Below are positions 23,819-31,784 of a DNA stretch of 64,000 nucleotides, piece after piece. The position numbers and the translations under genes were made by a program. Source of the stretch: Verrucomicrobiaceae bacterium (lineage in GTDB: Bacteria; Verrucomicrobiota; Verrucomicrobiia; Verrucomicrobiales; Akkermansiaceae). Where the stretch lies: the NCBI GenBank assembly GCA_027491155.1, contig JAIXWR010000018.1, positions 62,001 through 126,000 on the forward strand, read 5' to 3'. Position 1 is the stretch's first letter, and every line of letters begins with the position of its first letter. The notes below the pieces were generated by a model that was given only the letters and a program-made list of their open reading frames with translations, made no database searches and was not told the origin of the DNA.

Positions 23819-25762
23819 ATGCGCTCGATCCCCTTCACGCTGCTTCTCCTCATCGCCACGGTCGGCTTCTGCCTCACCGCCGCGATCCGCCTTTCGGAGG
23901 GCAGCCTGCAACAGCTCTTCGGACCGCCGGCCACCGGCATCGGCCAGAACCTCTACCGCTTCGAGACCAAGGACATCCACCGCATCCGCCTTTCCGGCAA
24001 CGGGGTGAAGGCCGAGTGCGTCTTTGAAAAAGGCACCTGGCGCATGGTCAAACCCTGGGATGACCGCATGGACCCCCGCGCGGCCGACCTGATCCTCCAG
24101 TTCACCCTCGGCACCCGGGTCGTGGACATCATCCCCGAAGGAAAAATCGATACCGCCAAGGCCGGCCTCACCGAAGGCATCATCGGCGTGAGCATCGAAG
24201 ACCGGCAGGGCGGCGTGCTCGCCCGCTACTTCCTCGGCCGCCGCACGCAATGGATCCACCGCGACCCGGAGACCGGCGTGGAGGATGCGACCGTCTTCAT
24301 CCAGCCCCACGACGAGGGACGGAAGGGCTTCACCTACGCCTGCACCGGCGACATCCACCCGCTCTTCAAGGACGGGCTGCGCCACCTCCGGGACCACCAC
24401 CCCTTCCTCTTCAATCCGCTCCTGCTCCAGTCCGTCCGGATCCAGGGCGGCGAGGGCGAGCTCCTGCTCTCCCGCAACGACGGCAAAAGCCCGTGGCGGA
24501 TCACCAAGCCGCTCGAGCTGCGGACCGATCCGGCCGCGGTGAAAAAACTGATCGAGGACCTCTTCAAGCTGCGCGCCCTCAAGGTGAGCGACCGCTCCGA
24601 GGTCACCCTGCCCGCCGACGAGGCCGCGGGCCGGCAACGCATCGCCGTGAAGCACTTCGGCGAAGCGGAGGAAGTCATCCTCGAAATCTTCCCGCCCGCC
24701 ACCCCGGAGTCGCCCACCGTCTTCGCGACGATCGGCAACCGGCCGAACACGGTGTTCGAATTGCCGCTCAGACCGATCGCGCCCGCGCCTTCGACCGATG
24801 AGGAAGCGGCCGACGCGGAAACCCCGGCTCCCGCCCCCGACGACGGGATGGTCTCGCTCGCGGGCCTGCCGGACACCGTCAACGAACTGCGCAACCCGAT
24901 GCTGACCAACATCGACGTCGAGTCGCTGCAGGGCATCCTCATCTCCCCTTCGACCAGCCCCGAGATCTTCCTTGCCCGCGAGAAGGGACAAGCATGGCAA
25001 TACCGCAACGGCAACCGGATGGAGCCGCTCAACGAGCTCACCCTGTTCCGCCTGCTCAAGGCGTTGACCCAGACCAAGGTCGCCGGCTTCGTCACCGACG
25101 CCGCCGTGAACCTCGCGCCTTACGGTCTCGACCGGCCTGCCCTCAAGCTCGCGTTCGTGTCCTTCGGCACGGACCGCCTCGAACTCATCTTCGGCCAGTC
25201 CCGTGACGGCACCTGGCATGCCATGCGCGTGGGCATCCCCACCGTGGTGAAGCTCGACGACGCGTTCATCCGGGAGATCGCCGTGCATCCCTGGCAGTGG
25301 CGGCAGCCGTCCGTCTGGTCGATCCCGACGGTCGATTTCAAAAACTTCAGCCGGACCATGGAAGGACGGCCCGACCTCGAATTGAAATACAACATGGTCG
25401 CCGACTCGTGGGAAGCCCGCGAGAACGGCATCGACCGCAGCAGCGAACTCGCCACCGACCGTGCCAGCCGCCTGCTTGAACTGCTGGTCAACCTCGACGG
25501 CGAAACGTGGCTGGGGCCGGATGACGAGGCGGCCCGAAAGGCCCTCGCCCGTCCCGCCTTGAGCTTCCGGCTGATCTACGAAAGATTCGACGCCCGCGGC
25601 GAATCCGCCGGCCTGGCGACCCGCACGCTTCAACTCGCTCCCGCCAGCGACCGGCCGGACAACCGGATCTTCTACGGCCGCGTCGATCTGGATCCCCACG
25701 CCTTCGTCGTCGGTGCCGAAACCGTCCGCCGGCTGGCGGTCGACCTGTTCGGCGACGATTGA
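23819..25762 (+). CDS. DUF4340-containing protein
   Basis: A 647-residue protein anchored by an N-terminal membrane segment (MRSIPFTLLLLIATVGFCLT). Repeated DUF4340-like units follow, with the pattern of a residue-poor strand, W-R/K-x-x-K-P and a LxxLKxxK helix: GTWRMVKPWDDRMDPRAADL, then KSPWRITKPLELRTDPAAVK, then the weaker QAWQYRNGNRMEPLNELTLF. DUF4340 proteins often sit next to GldG-type genes, as here, and probably act with them outside the inner membrane. Function is unknown. It is the last gene of the three-gene unit. Confidence 0.85.
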   Translation: MRSIPFTLLLLIATVGFCLTAAIRLSEGSLQQLFGPPATGIGQNLYRFETKDIHRIRLSGNGVKAECVFEKGTWRMVKPWDDRMDPRAADLILQFTLGTRVVDIIPEGKIDTAKAGLTEGIIGVSIEDRQGGVLARYFLGRRTQWIHRDPETGVEDATVFIQPHDEGRKGFTYACTGDIHPLFKDGLRHLRDHHPFLFNPLLLQSVRIQGGEGELLLSRNDGKSPWRITKPLELRTDPAAVKKLIEDLFKLRALKVSDRSEVTLPADEAAGRQRIAVKHFGEAEEVILEIFPPATPESPTVFATIGNRPNTVFELPLRPIAPAPSTDEEAADAETPAPAPDDGMVSLAGLPDTVNELRNPMLTNIDVESLQGILISPSTSPEIFLAREKGQAWQYRNGNRMEPLNELTLFRLLKALTQTKVAGFVTDAAVNLAPYGLDRPALKLAFVSFGTDRLELIFGQSRDGTWHAMRVGIPTVVKLDDAFIREIAVHPWQWRQPSVWSIPTVDFKNFSRTMEGRPDLELKYNMVADSWEARENGIDRSSELATDRASRLLELLVNLDGETWLGPDDEAARKALARPALSFRLIYERFDARGESAGLATRTLQLAPASDRPDNRIFYGRVDLDPHAFVVGAETVRRLAVDLFGDD

Positions 25763-25856
25763 GCCACCCGGCTTCAAGCAGCCGGAAAGAAACGGCGCGT
25801 GGCAATTCGCAAGATACAAGATGCGGAGCCGGACCGGCACGACGATCGTTGCCCTC

Positions 25857-26198
25857 ATGGATCCGAAACAAATCGAAGACTTCCGCCGCCGGCTTCTCGA
25901 ACAGCGCGAAGAGATCGTTTCCGGCTGGTCCGGCGGGGAAACTACCGAAGGCGATGTGCTGCGCGACCCGGAGGAACTCGCCACGCTGATCACCCGCAGC
26001 GAGGTGGAAGACCAGCTCGAGGAGGACGAGCGGCATCTGGTCGGGAAGATCGACTTCGCGCTCCGCAGGCTCGATGCCGGCACCTACGGCCAGTGCACCG
26101 GCTGCGGCGGCGAAATCCCGCTGGCCCGCCTTGAAGCGAAGCCGTCGGTGTCGCTGTGCATCGACTGCCAGGAGAAGAAAGACGCCGAAGCGGACTGA
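25857..26198 (+). CDS. DksA/TraR-type C4 zinc-finger protein
   Basis: A 113-residue protein with an N-terminal helical part (MDPKQIEDFRRRLLEQREEI and EDQLEEDERHLVGKIDFALR) and a C-terminal four-cysteine zinc finger (CTGCGGEIPLARLEAKPS then CIDC). This is the TraR/DksA/YbiI pattern; family members bind the RNA polymerase secondary channel and adjust rRNA or stress gene transcription. ATG 25857 gives the usual length; earlier codons in the frame overlap the DUF4340 end. It converges with glmS, separated by hairpins at 26206-26307. Confidence 0.9.
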   Translation: MDPKQIEDFRRRLLEQREEIVSGWSGGETTEGDVLRDPEELATLITRSEVEDQLEEDERHLVGKIDFALRRLDAGTYGQCTGCGGEIPLARLEAKPSVSLCIDCQEKKDAEAD

Positions 26199-26205
26199 CC
26201 GGCCC

Positions 26206-26307
26206 GTAGCGGAACGACTGCCTCGTTCCGTTAGGGGAGATCTGAAGAATGTTCGGAGGCGGCAAGCTCTGCCGGAGCGCACCCTGCCGGAAGGGCGCAG
26301 CCCTTCC
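26206..26307. repeat. Cluster of hairpins between dksA-like and glmS, including a GTAG-type REP
   Basis: GTAG at 26206-26209 is followed by an 8-bp perfect stem (26210-26217 with 26223-26230; CGGAACGA/TCGTTCCG). GTAG plus hairpin is the classic REP layout. A second perfect stem (GGAAGGGC/GCCCTTCC, 26289-26307) follows. Both lie between convergent genes and could also end transcription in either direction, although there is no T-run. Confidence 0.6.
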
Positions 26308-26325
26308 GCCACGTTGCGGTAGAAC

Positions 26326-28167
26326 TCACTCCACCGTCACGCTCTTCGCCAAGTTCCGCGGCTGGTCGATCTCGCAGCCCCGTGCGTTGGCGATGTGGTA
26401 GGCGAGCAATTGCAGCGCAACGACCGTCGGGATGGTGCTGACCAGCGGATGGCAGGCGGGAATCTCGATGACGTCGTCCATCGCTTCCATCGCCTCGTGG
26501 TCGCCTTCGGTGACGATGCCCAGAATCCTCGCCCCGCGGGCCCGGCATTCCTCGACGTTGCCGAGGGTCTTGTCCTTGCCGGGTATGTCGTTGGCCAGCG
26601 CGATGACCGGCGTGCCTTCCTGCAGCAAGGCGATGGGCCCGTGCTTGAGTTCCGCCGCATGGTAGCCCTCGGCGTGGATGTACGAGATCTCCTTGAGTTT
26701 GAGCGCGCCTTCGAGGGCCACCGGATAAAGCGGGCCGCGGCCGATGAAGAAGGCGTGCTCGTCGTTCGCATACTTCGCCGCGATGGCGGCGATGCTATCG
26801 CTGCGCTCGATCACCTTCTGCACCAGCTCCGGGATCGACTCGATCGCGCGGGCGAACTTCATCCCCTCGTCCCGGGAGAAACGGCGGCCGCGGCCGAGCT
26901 TGAGCGCCATCATCAGCATGACGGCGACCTGGCAGGTGAAGGCCTTCGTGGAGGCGACGGAAATCTCCGGTCCGGCGTGAAGATAGACACCGCGGCCGGT
27001 TTCGCGGGCGATGGTCGAGCCGACGACGTTGCACAGGCCCATCACGAAGGCACCCTTCTGGTTCGCTTCCCGAACAGCCGCCAGCGTGTCGGCGGTTTCG
27101 CCGGACTGTGAGATCGCGACAACCAGGTCGCGGCTGCCGATGATCGGATTCCGGTAGCGGAACTCCGCCGCCTGCTGGACCTCGGCGTGAAGGTCGGCCA
27201 TGTCCTCGATGGCGTATTCACCGACCAGCCCGGCATGCAGCGAGGTGCCGCAGCCGACGAACACGACGCGCTGGATTTCCGCCAGATCGCGCTGGGAAGT
27301 GCCCATGCCGGACAGCACGGAGGAGCCGAGATTGAAATCGAGCCTGCCGCGGATCGCGTTTCGCAGGGAGTCGGGCTGCTCGTGGATTTCCTTGAGCATG
27401 AAGTGGGCGAAGCCACCCTTCTCCGCCGCGGCGGCATCGAAGCCGAGCTCGCTGACCTCGCGGGCCACCGGGATCTGATGGAGGTCGCGGATGTCGACGT
27501 GGTCGGCAGTGACCACGGCGATGTCGTTGTCCTCGAGATAGATCACCTGCCGGGTGTGGGCGATAATCGCCGAGGCGTCCGACGCGACGATGGTTTCGCC
27601 TTCCCCGACGCCGATGACGATCGGACTGCCGCGGCGGGCGGTGATGATCTTGCCCGGCTCCTTGGCGGAAATGACAGCGATGCCAAAGGTTCCTTCGACC
27701 TGGCTCAGCGCGTCGCAGACGGCTTGGAAGAGATCGCCTTGATAGCGGTCGCCGATGAGATGGGCGAGCACCTCGGTGTCGGTCTCGGAGTAGAAATGGT
27801 GGCCCTTGGCCTCCATCCGGGTGCGCAGCGAGCGGTAGTTCTCGATGATGCCGTTGTGAACCAGAGCGATGTCGCCGGACTCGTCGAGGTGGGGGTGCGC
27901 ATTGACCTCGGTCGGCGGCCCGTGGGTGGCCCAGCGGGTGTGGGCAATGCCGGTGGAGGATTTCACGAAGCGCTCCGCCGGCCAATCGGCATGGGCCTTG
28001 TCGTTGAGCGCGGAGACTTTCCCGGGGGCCTTGCTGACGACGATGGAGCCGTCTTCAAGAATGGCCATGCCCGCGGAATCGTAGCCGCGGTATTCGAGCC
28101 GGCGCAGGCCGCTGATGAGAACGCTGGGAGCGGAGGCTTTACCGATGTATCCGACGATGCCGCACAT
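26326..28167 (-). CDS. glmS: Glutamine--fructose-6-phosphate aminotransferase
   Basis: A 613-residue enzyme making glucosamine-6-phosphate from fructose-6-phosphate and glutamine, the first step to UDP-GlcNAc. After the initiator Met, the N-terminal CGIVGYIGKASAPSVLISG carries the catalytic Cys1 of the glutaminase domain. LEYRGYDSAG and HTRWATHGPPTEVNAHPH follow. The two sugar-isomerase (SIS) domains cover about residues 290-600, with FVGCGTSLHAG and AISQSGETADTLAAVREA, and the end is QPRNLAKSVTVE. ATG 28167 is fixed by the Cys-2 requirement. The DNA just upstream is seven copies of an 8-bp unit instead of a normal ribosome-binding site. No glmS ribozyme core was found there. Confidence 0.97.
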   Translation of the reverse strand: MCGIVGYIGKASAPSVLISGLRRLEYRGYDSAGMAILEDGSIVVSKAPGKVSALNDKAHADWPAERFVKSSTGIAHTRWATHGPPTEVNAHPHLDESGDIALVHNGIIENYRSLRTRMEAKGHHFYSETDTEVLAHLIGDRYQGDLFQAVCDALSQVEGTFGIAVISAKEPGKIITARRGSPIVIGVGEGETIVASDASAIIAHTRQVIYLEDNDIAVVTADHVDIRDLHQIPVAREVSELGFDAAAAEKGGFAHFMLKEIHEQPDSLRNAIRGRLDFNLGSSVLSGMGTSQRDLAEIQRVVFVGCGTSLHAGLVGEYAIEDMADLHAEVQQAAEFRYRNPIIGSRDLVVAISQSGETADTLAAVREANQKGAFVMGLCNVVGSTIARETGRGVYLHAGPEISVASTKAFTCQVAVMLMMALKLGRGRRFSRDEGMKFARAIESIPELVQKVIERSDSIAAIAAKYANDEHAFFIGRGPLYPVALEGALKLKEISYIHAEGYHAAELKHGPIALLQEGTPVIALANDIPGKDKTLGNVEECRARGARILGIVTEGDHEAMEAMDDVIEIPACHPLVSTIPTVVALQLLAYHIANARGCEIDQPRNLAKSVTVE

Positions 28168-28174
28168 TGTTTAG

Positions 28175-28230
28175 AGATTGGGAGATTGGGAGATTGGGAG
28201 ATTGGGAGATTGGGAGATTGGGAGATTGGG
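28175..28230. repeat. Seven perfect tandem copies of an 8-bp unit upstream of glmS
   Basis: AGATTGGG is repeated seven times without a mismatch (56 bp) and ends 8 bp before the glmS start codon when read on the minus strand (CCCAATCT repeats). An 8-bp unit is not a multiple of three and is prone to slipped-strand copy-number change. Copy changes would shift any upstream promoter or translation signal relative to the start without touching the protein. Confidence 0.95.
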
Positions 28231-28259
28231 AGGACCAAGGGGCATGGCTTGCCTGGAAT

Positions 28260-28382
28260 GGAGTGTCGCCTTGCAGGCGACATGGCGGTGGACGGGCGGC
28301 ATCCATGCCGTCCGCGCCGACCCGGAATGTCGCTTGCAAAGCGACAACCCGCGATCATGTCGCGCATGGAGCGCGACACTCC
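28260..28382. repeat. BIME-like element, GGAGTGTCGC family
   Basis: Outer inverted repeat GGAGTGTCG (28260-28268) with CGACACTCC (28374-28382). Inside are hairpins TGTCGCC/GGCGACA (28264-28282), a GGGCGGCAT/ATGCCGTCC stem, TGTCGCTT.../AAGCGACA (28329-28346) and TGTCGCG/CGCGACA. The same plan is found at 41385-41497, so these are members of one dispersed family. Confidence 0.8.
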
Positions 28383-28413
28383 AATCGACTGCTTGGATCG
28401 CACGACGAGTCAT

Positions 28414-29223
28414 TCAAGTCACGTCGCGTTGCACGATCTCGCCCGGACGGGTGCTGGTTCCCGGCCACAGCTTTCTTCCCGGGTAGATCGAAGTGTTGAT
28501 ACCGGTGTGGACGCCGTCGCCGACGATGCAGCCGAACTTGCGGCGGCCCGTATCGACGAGCATGCCATCGACCACGCTGAGATGGTTCTTGCCGTCGTGG
28601 CGGAGGTTCGAGGTCACGGTGCCGGCACCGAAATTCACTCTCTCGCCGAGCACGGAATCCCCGACGTAGCTGAGGTGGCCGACGTTGGTGCCGGAAAGGA
28701 GGATCGAGTTCTTGATCTCGACCGCGTTGCCGACGTGGCATTTGTCGCCGATGGACGTCGAGCCGCGGAGATAGCAGTTCGGCCCGATCTTGCAGTTCGC
28801 GCCGATGATCGCGTTGCCCTCGATGTAAACCCCCGGCAAAATCCGCGAGCCGGGTCCAAGGTGGACGATGCCTTCGATCACGGCGTTCGGGTGGATCTCG
28901 CCTTCGATCTTCGGTTCGCTGAGCGCGCCGACGTGGAGCTCATTCGCCCGCAGGAAGTCCCACGGGTGGACGATGAGGAAGGACGACGTGGCAAACAGCG
29001 CGTTGTCGGGATCCGGCGCATCACCCAGCCACGCCAGCGGCCTGCTGACCGCATCGACGAGGGTGCGGTGGGCAACCGGCGAAAGCCGGGCCAGGTCTTC
29101 CGGAGTCACCCAGGCATGAGAATGAATCTGCAGTCCCCCGACCGTGAGTGCGGCGTGGTGGTCGCGGAGGAGGATGTTCCCGATTGGAAAGTCCTCGATG
29201 GCGCGGGTGGTGAAGAGAGGCAT
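28414..29223 (-). CDS. GlmU-like left-handed beta-helix acyltransferase
   Basis: A 269-residue protein. The first about 90 residues are unusual (FTTRAIEDFPIGNILLRDHH; VTPEDLARLSPVAHRTLVDA). From residue 95 on there are hexapeptide repeats of a left-handed beta-helix: IHPNAVIEGIVHLGPGSRIL, IGANCKIGPNCYLRGSTSIG, VGNAVEIKNSILLSGTNVGH then LSYVGDS, with the GTVTSNLRHDGK loop typical of GlmU acetyltransferase domains. It lacks the uridylyltransferase domain. Lying between glmM and glmS, it probably acts in UDP-GlcNAc synthesis or on a related sugar. ATG 29223 (MPLFTTRA) is chosen over the longer frame. Confidence 0.85.
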   Translation of the reverse strand: MPLFTTRAIEDFPIGNILLRDHHAALTVGGLQIHSHAWVTPEDLARLSPVAHRTLVDAVSRPLAWLGDAPDPDNALFATSSFLIVHPWDFLRANELHVGALSEPKIEGEIHPNAVIEGIVHLGPGSRILPGVYIEGNAIIGANCKIGPNCYLRGSTSIGDKCHVGNAVEIKNSILLSGTNVGHLSYVGDSVLGERVNFGAGTVTSNLRHDGKNHLSVVDGMLVDTGRRKFGCIVGDGVHTGINTSIYPGRKLWPGTSTRPGEIVQRDVT

Positions 29224-29248
29224 GGCGGCTTGCTTTAGAAGTGATTCG

Positions 29249-29351
29249 AACAACGAAAGAATCGAAACGACGCGAAATCTGAAAGGCAGGAGAACAAAAC
29301 TCCACATGCCATTGGCTCTCCCATTTCGTCTATTTCGCCCATTTCGTTGTT
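29249..29351. repeat. Inverted array of 9-bp TTTCG-containing repeats
   Basis: AACAACGAAA at 29249-29258 is inverted as TTTCGTTGTT at 29342-29351. The left side has GAAA blocks about every 9 bp (ACGAAAGA, TCGAAACG, GCGAAATC) and the right side has ATTTCG three times at a 9-bp period. The stretch is AT-rich for this genome and lies between glmM and the acyltransferase gene. It could fold into a long imperfect hairpin. Confidence 0.6.
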
Positions 29352-29367
29352 ACAAAAACAGCCTTCC

Positions 29368-30723
29368 TCACGCAGGCACCCCGATATCCTCCTTCACGGC
29401 CTGCGTGAACTTCCCGATCCACTCATCCACCATGTCGGCATCCCGGTGTTCGACGAGGATGCGGATCTTGTTCTCGGTCCCGGAGTAGCGGATTAGCTGG
29501 CGGCCGGCGTCGCCGAAGGCCGCGTCGGCTTCCTTCATGAGCTTCTGGAGGCCGGCGAGTTCGATCAACGGCGGCTTGGCGGCAACCTTGAGGTTGACCA
29601 GTTCCTGCGGGAACTCGCGCATGCAGGCGGCGAGCTCGGCGAGGGTGGCCTTCTTTTCCTTCATCACGCGCAGCACCTGGAGCGCGCTGAGGATGCCGTC
29701 GCCGGTGGTGGCGTGGTCGGCGAAGATCAGGTGGCCGGAATTCTCACCACCGAAGGAGCCGCCCTTCTCGCGCAGGGCCTCGATGACGTTGCGGTCGCCG
29801 ACCGGCGTGGTGAGGACCTCGATCCCCGCCTTCCGCATTGCCTCGTGCAGGCCGAGGTTGCTCATCACGGTGCAGGCCATCCGCTTGCCGCGGAGTTTTC
29901 CCTGCTCGTGAAGAGAAAGCGCGGCGAGGGCGAGGATGCGGTCGCCGGAAACCGGGGTGCCGGTGGCGTCGGTGAAGATCACGCGGTCGGCATCGCCGTC
30001 GAAGGAGATGCCGAGGTCGGCGCCGTGCTGGCGGACCAGTTCGCCGGCGGTCTCCGGGTAAAGCGCGCCGCATTTGTCGTTGATGTTGATGCCGTCGGGC
30101 TCGCAGCCGTGCTTGATGACTTCCGCTCCGAGTTCCTTGAAGATCAGCGGGGCGATGAAGTAGGCCGCGCCGTGGCCGCAATCGACGACGATCTTCAGGC
30201 CGTGCAGCGAGATGTTGTCGGCGGTATGCTTGGCGAACTCGATGTAGCGGCCGCGGGCATCGTCGATGCGGTAGGCCTTGCCGATCTTCTCCGGCGACAT
30301 CGCGCGCGGCTCGGGCTCGTCGCCGAGGATGTGGCGCTCGATGATTTCCTCCAGCGCGTCGGACAACTTGTAGCCGTCGGGCCCGAAGATCTTCAGCCCG
30401 TTGTCCTCGTAAGGATTGTGGGAGGCGGTGAGCATGATGCCCGCCGCGGCGCCCATCGACTTGGTGAGGTGGGCGATCGCGGGCGTCGGCAGCGGCCCGG
30501 GGAGCAGCACGTCCATGCCCATCGAGACCAGGCCGGCGGTCAGGGCGGTTTCGAGCATGTAGCCGGAAATCCGGGTGTCCTTGCCGATGACCACGCGGTT
30601 GCGGTTGTGGCCGGAAGAGCGCAGGACCTGGGCCACCGCCTTGCCGGCGCGGAGGGCCACTTCGGGGGTGATCGGGAATTCGTTCGCTCTGCCGCGAATG
30701 CCGTCGGTGCCGAAAAGCTTCAT
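29368..30723 (-). CDS. glmM: Phosphoglucosamine mutase
   Basis: A 451-residue enzyme converting glucosamine-6-phosphate to glucosamine-1-phosphate. MKLFGTDGIRGRANEFPITP is the typical start. The phosphoserine loop is GIMLTASHNPYEDNGLKIFG, the metal site is GISFDGDADRVIF, the sugar-binding loop is GGENSGHLIFADHATTGDG, and the C-terminal phosphate site is RQLIRYSGTENKIRILVE. ATG 30723 gives the family's usual length; the longer frame to 30837 has no support. Its product feeds the GlmU step, and glmS lies two genes downstream in the same direction. Confidence 0.97.
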   Translation of the reverse strand: MKLFGTDGIRGRANEFPITPEVALRAGKAVAQVLRSSGHNRNRVVIGKDTRISGYMLETALTAGLVSMGMDVLLPGPLPTPAIAHLTKSMGAAAGIMLTASHNPYEDNGLKIFGPDGYKLSDALEEIIERHILGDEPEPRAMSPEKIGKAYRIDDARGRYIEFAKHTADNISLHGLKIVVDCGHGAAYFIAPLIFKELGAEVIKHGCEPDGININDKCGALYPETAGELVRQHGADLGISFDGDADRVIFTDATGTPVSGDRILALAALSLHEQGKLRGKRMACTVMSNLGLHEAMRKAGIEVLTTPVGDRNVIEALREKGGSFGGENSGHLIFADHATTGDGILSALQVLRVMKEKKATLAELAACMREFPQELVNLKVAAKPPLIELAGLQKLMKEADAAFGDAGRQLIRYSGTENKIRILVEHRDADMVDEWIGKFTQAVKEDIGVPA

Positions 30724-30853
30724 GTCGCGGGGAGGATGCCCTCTTTGGCACGAAATGAAAGCTTCGGGTGCCCCATGCCGCAAATCGATGGACACCACGG
30801 CAGCAAAGCGCAGGAAAACCGAGTATCCCCTCTCCACCGTGGCACCGCTTGGC

Positions 30854-31693
30854 TCATTCCGAAGCCGGCAATGGGTCCGCGTGGACGCCCAGATGGTTCG
30901 CCACGCTCCGCTGCACCCCGCCGGGGATCGAGTTCACGATCCGCGGCTTACCATCCGGCCTCTTCACCACGAGCGTCGAGGACCCGCCTCCGTCGAGATT
31001 GATCGCGTCCCAGCAACCGAGCCGCTTCATCCACGCGGCGAGTTCGACCAGCGTGATGCCTTCGCTGAAGCCCTTCTGCCGGCCATCGACGACCACCAGA
31101 TGGACCTGCCGCCCGTCCTTCGAAACCCCGACCGCCGTCCGGGGATGGACATCGCGGGTGGTGGTCACGATCTCCCCGTCATCGACCAGCATCCCGTTCG
31201 CCCCGTACCAGCCTTGAAGCGCGTCGTCCGCGTCGGCCCAATCCTCTTTCCGGAAGGGCGCCCTGAGGATCCGCGCCTGATGGTTCGCGGTCACGAGGAA
31301 CACCGGATTGCCGCTCTTCAGATCGGCCTCGCTCACCACCGTCCCGTCGGAAACCGAGAGCCCCAACACGTCGACCGGCTTGCCCTCAGATGTGATCGGC
31401 TTGAAGCCGGTGCCATTGACCGCCACTTCGAGCCCGAACTCCTTGAGAAAAGTCGCCGTCCGCCGGCCGGTCACTTCTCCCGGCGCGTCGCCATTGGCCG
31501 GAGTGGTGAAGAACGAGATCCCCTCCGCCCGGGTGTCGATCCGCACCTGATGGACCCTCATGGGACGCGGCTCCGCAGTCACATTCAAGCGGTGCTCCAC
31601 TCCGCGGAACATGGGCTGCCATTTCCCGGTCTCCGGGGCCGGATCGGCGAAGGCGGGGACGAGCGTGAAGGCGAGAATGGAAAAGGCGCGCAT
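30854..31693 (-). CDS. Phosphodiester glycosidase family (NAGPA domain) exported protein
   Basis: A 279-residue protein with a signal peptide (MRAFSILAFTLVPAFA) and a NAGPA domain, named after the enzyme that uncovers mannose-6-phosphate by removing GlcNAc. Supporting motifs are VAVNGTGFKPITSEGKPVD near residue 90, LVVVDGRQKGFSEGITLVEL and the catalytic-region signature CWDAINLDGGGSSTLVVK near residue 230. Bacterial members are secreted and may act on cell-wall or exopolysaccharide phosphodiesters. It sits between the amino-sugar genes and a divergent phosphodiesterase-family gene. Confidence 0.87.
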   Translation of the reverse strand: MRAFSILAFTLVPAFADPAPETGKWQPMFRGVEHRLNVTAEPRPMRVHQVRIDTRAEGISFFTTPANGDAPGEVTGRRTATFLKEFGLEVAVNGTGFKPITSEGKPVDVLGLSVSDGTVVSEADLKSGNPVFLVTANHQARILRAPFRKEDWADADDALQGWYGANGMLVDDGEIVTTTRDVHPRTAVGVSKDGRQVHLVVVDGRQKGFSEGITLVELAAWMKRLGCWDAINLDGGGSSTLVVKRPDGKPRIVNSIPGGVQRSVANHLGVHADPLPASE

Positions 31694-31784
31694 GGCAAAA
31701 CGATCTAACGACCGCGTCGTCCGGCATCCTTCACCGATCATCCCCGGGATTGCCAGCCGCCGCCTCCGCTGGAAAGCTCTGCCC

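Noticed and set aside
28175-28230. CRISPR array.
   Set aside because: The repeats are only 8 bp, directly adjacent, with no spacers and no cas genes nearby.
28168-28413. glmS ribozyme.
   Set aside because: The region consists of tandem repeats and REP hairpins; I saw none of the ribozyme's conserved core, which is mainly known from Firmicutes.
28167-28499. Plus-strand frames encoding runs such as WEIGRLGDWEIGR.
   Set aside because: They are the translation of the 8-bp tandem repeat upstream of glmS and not a gene.
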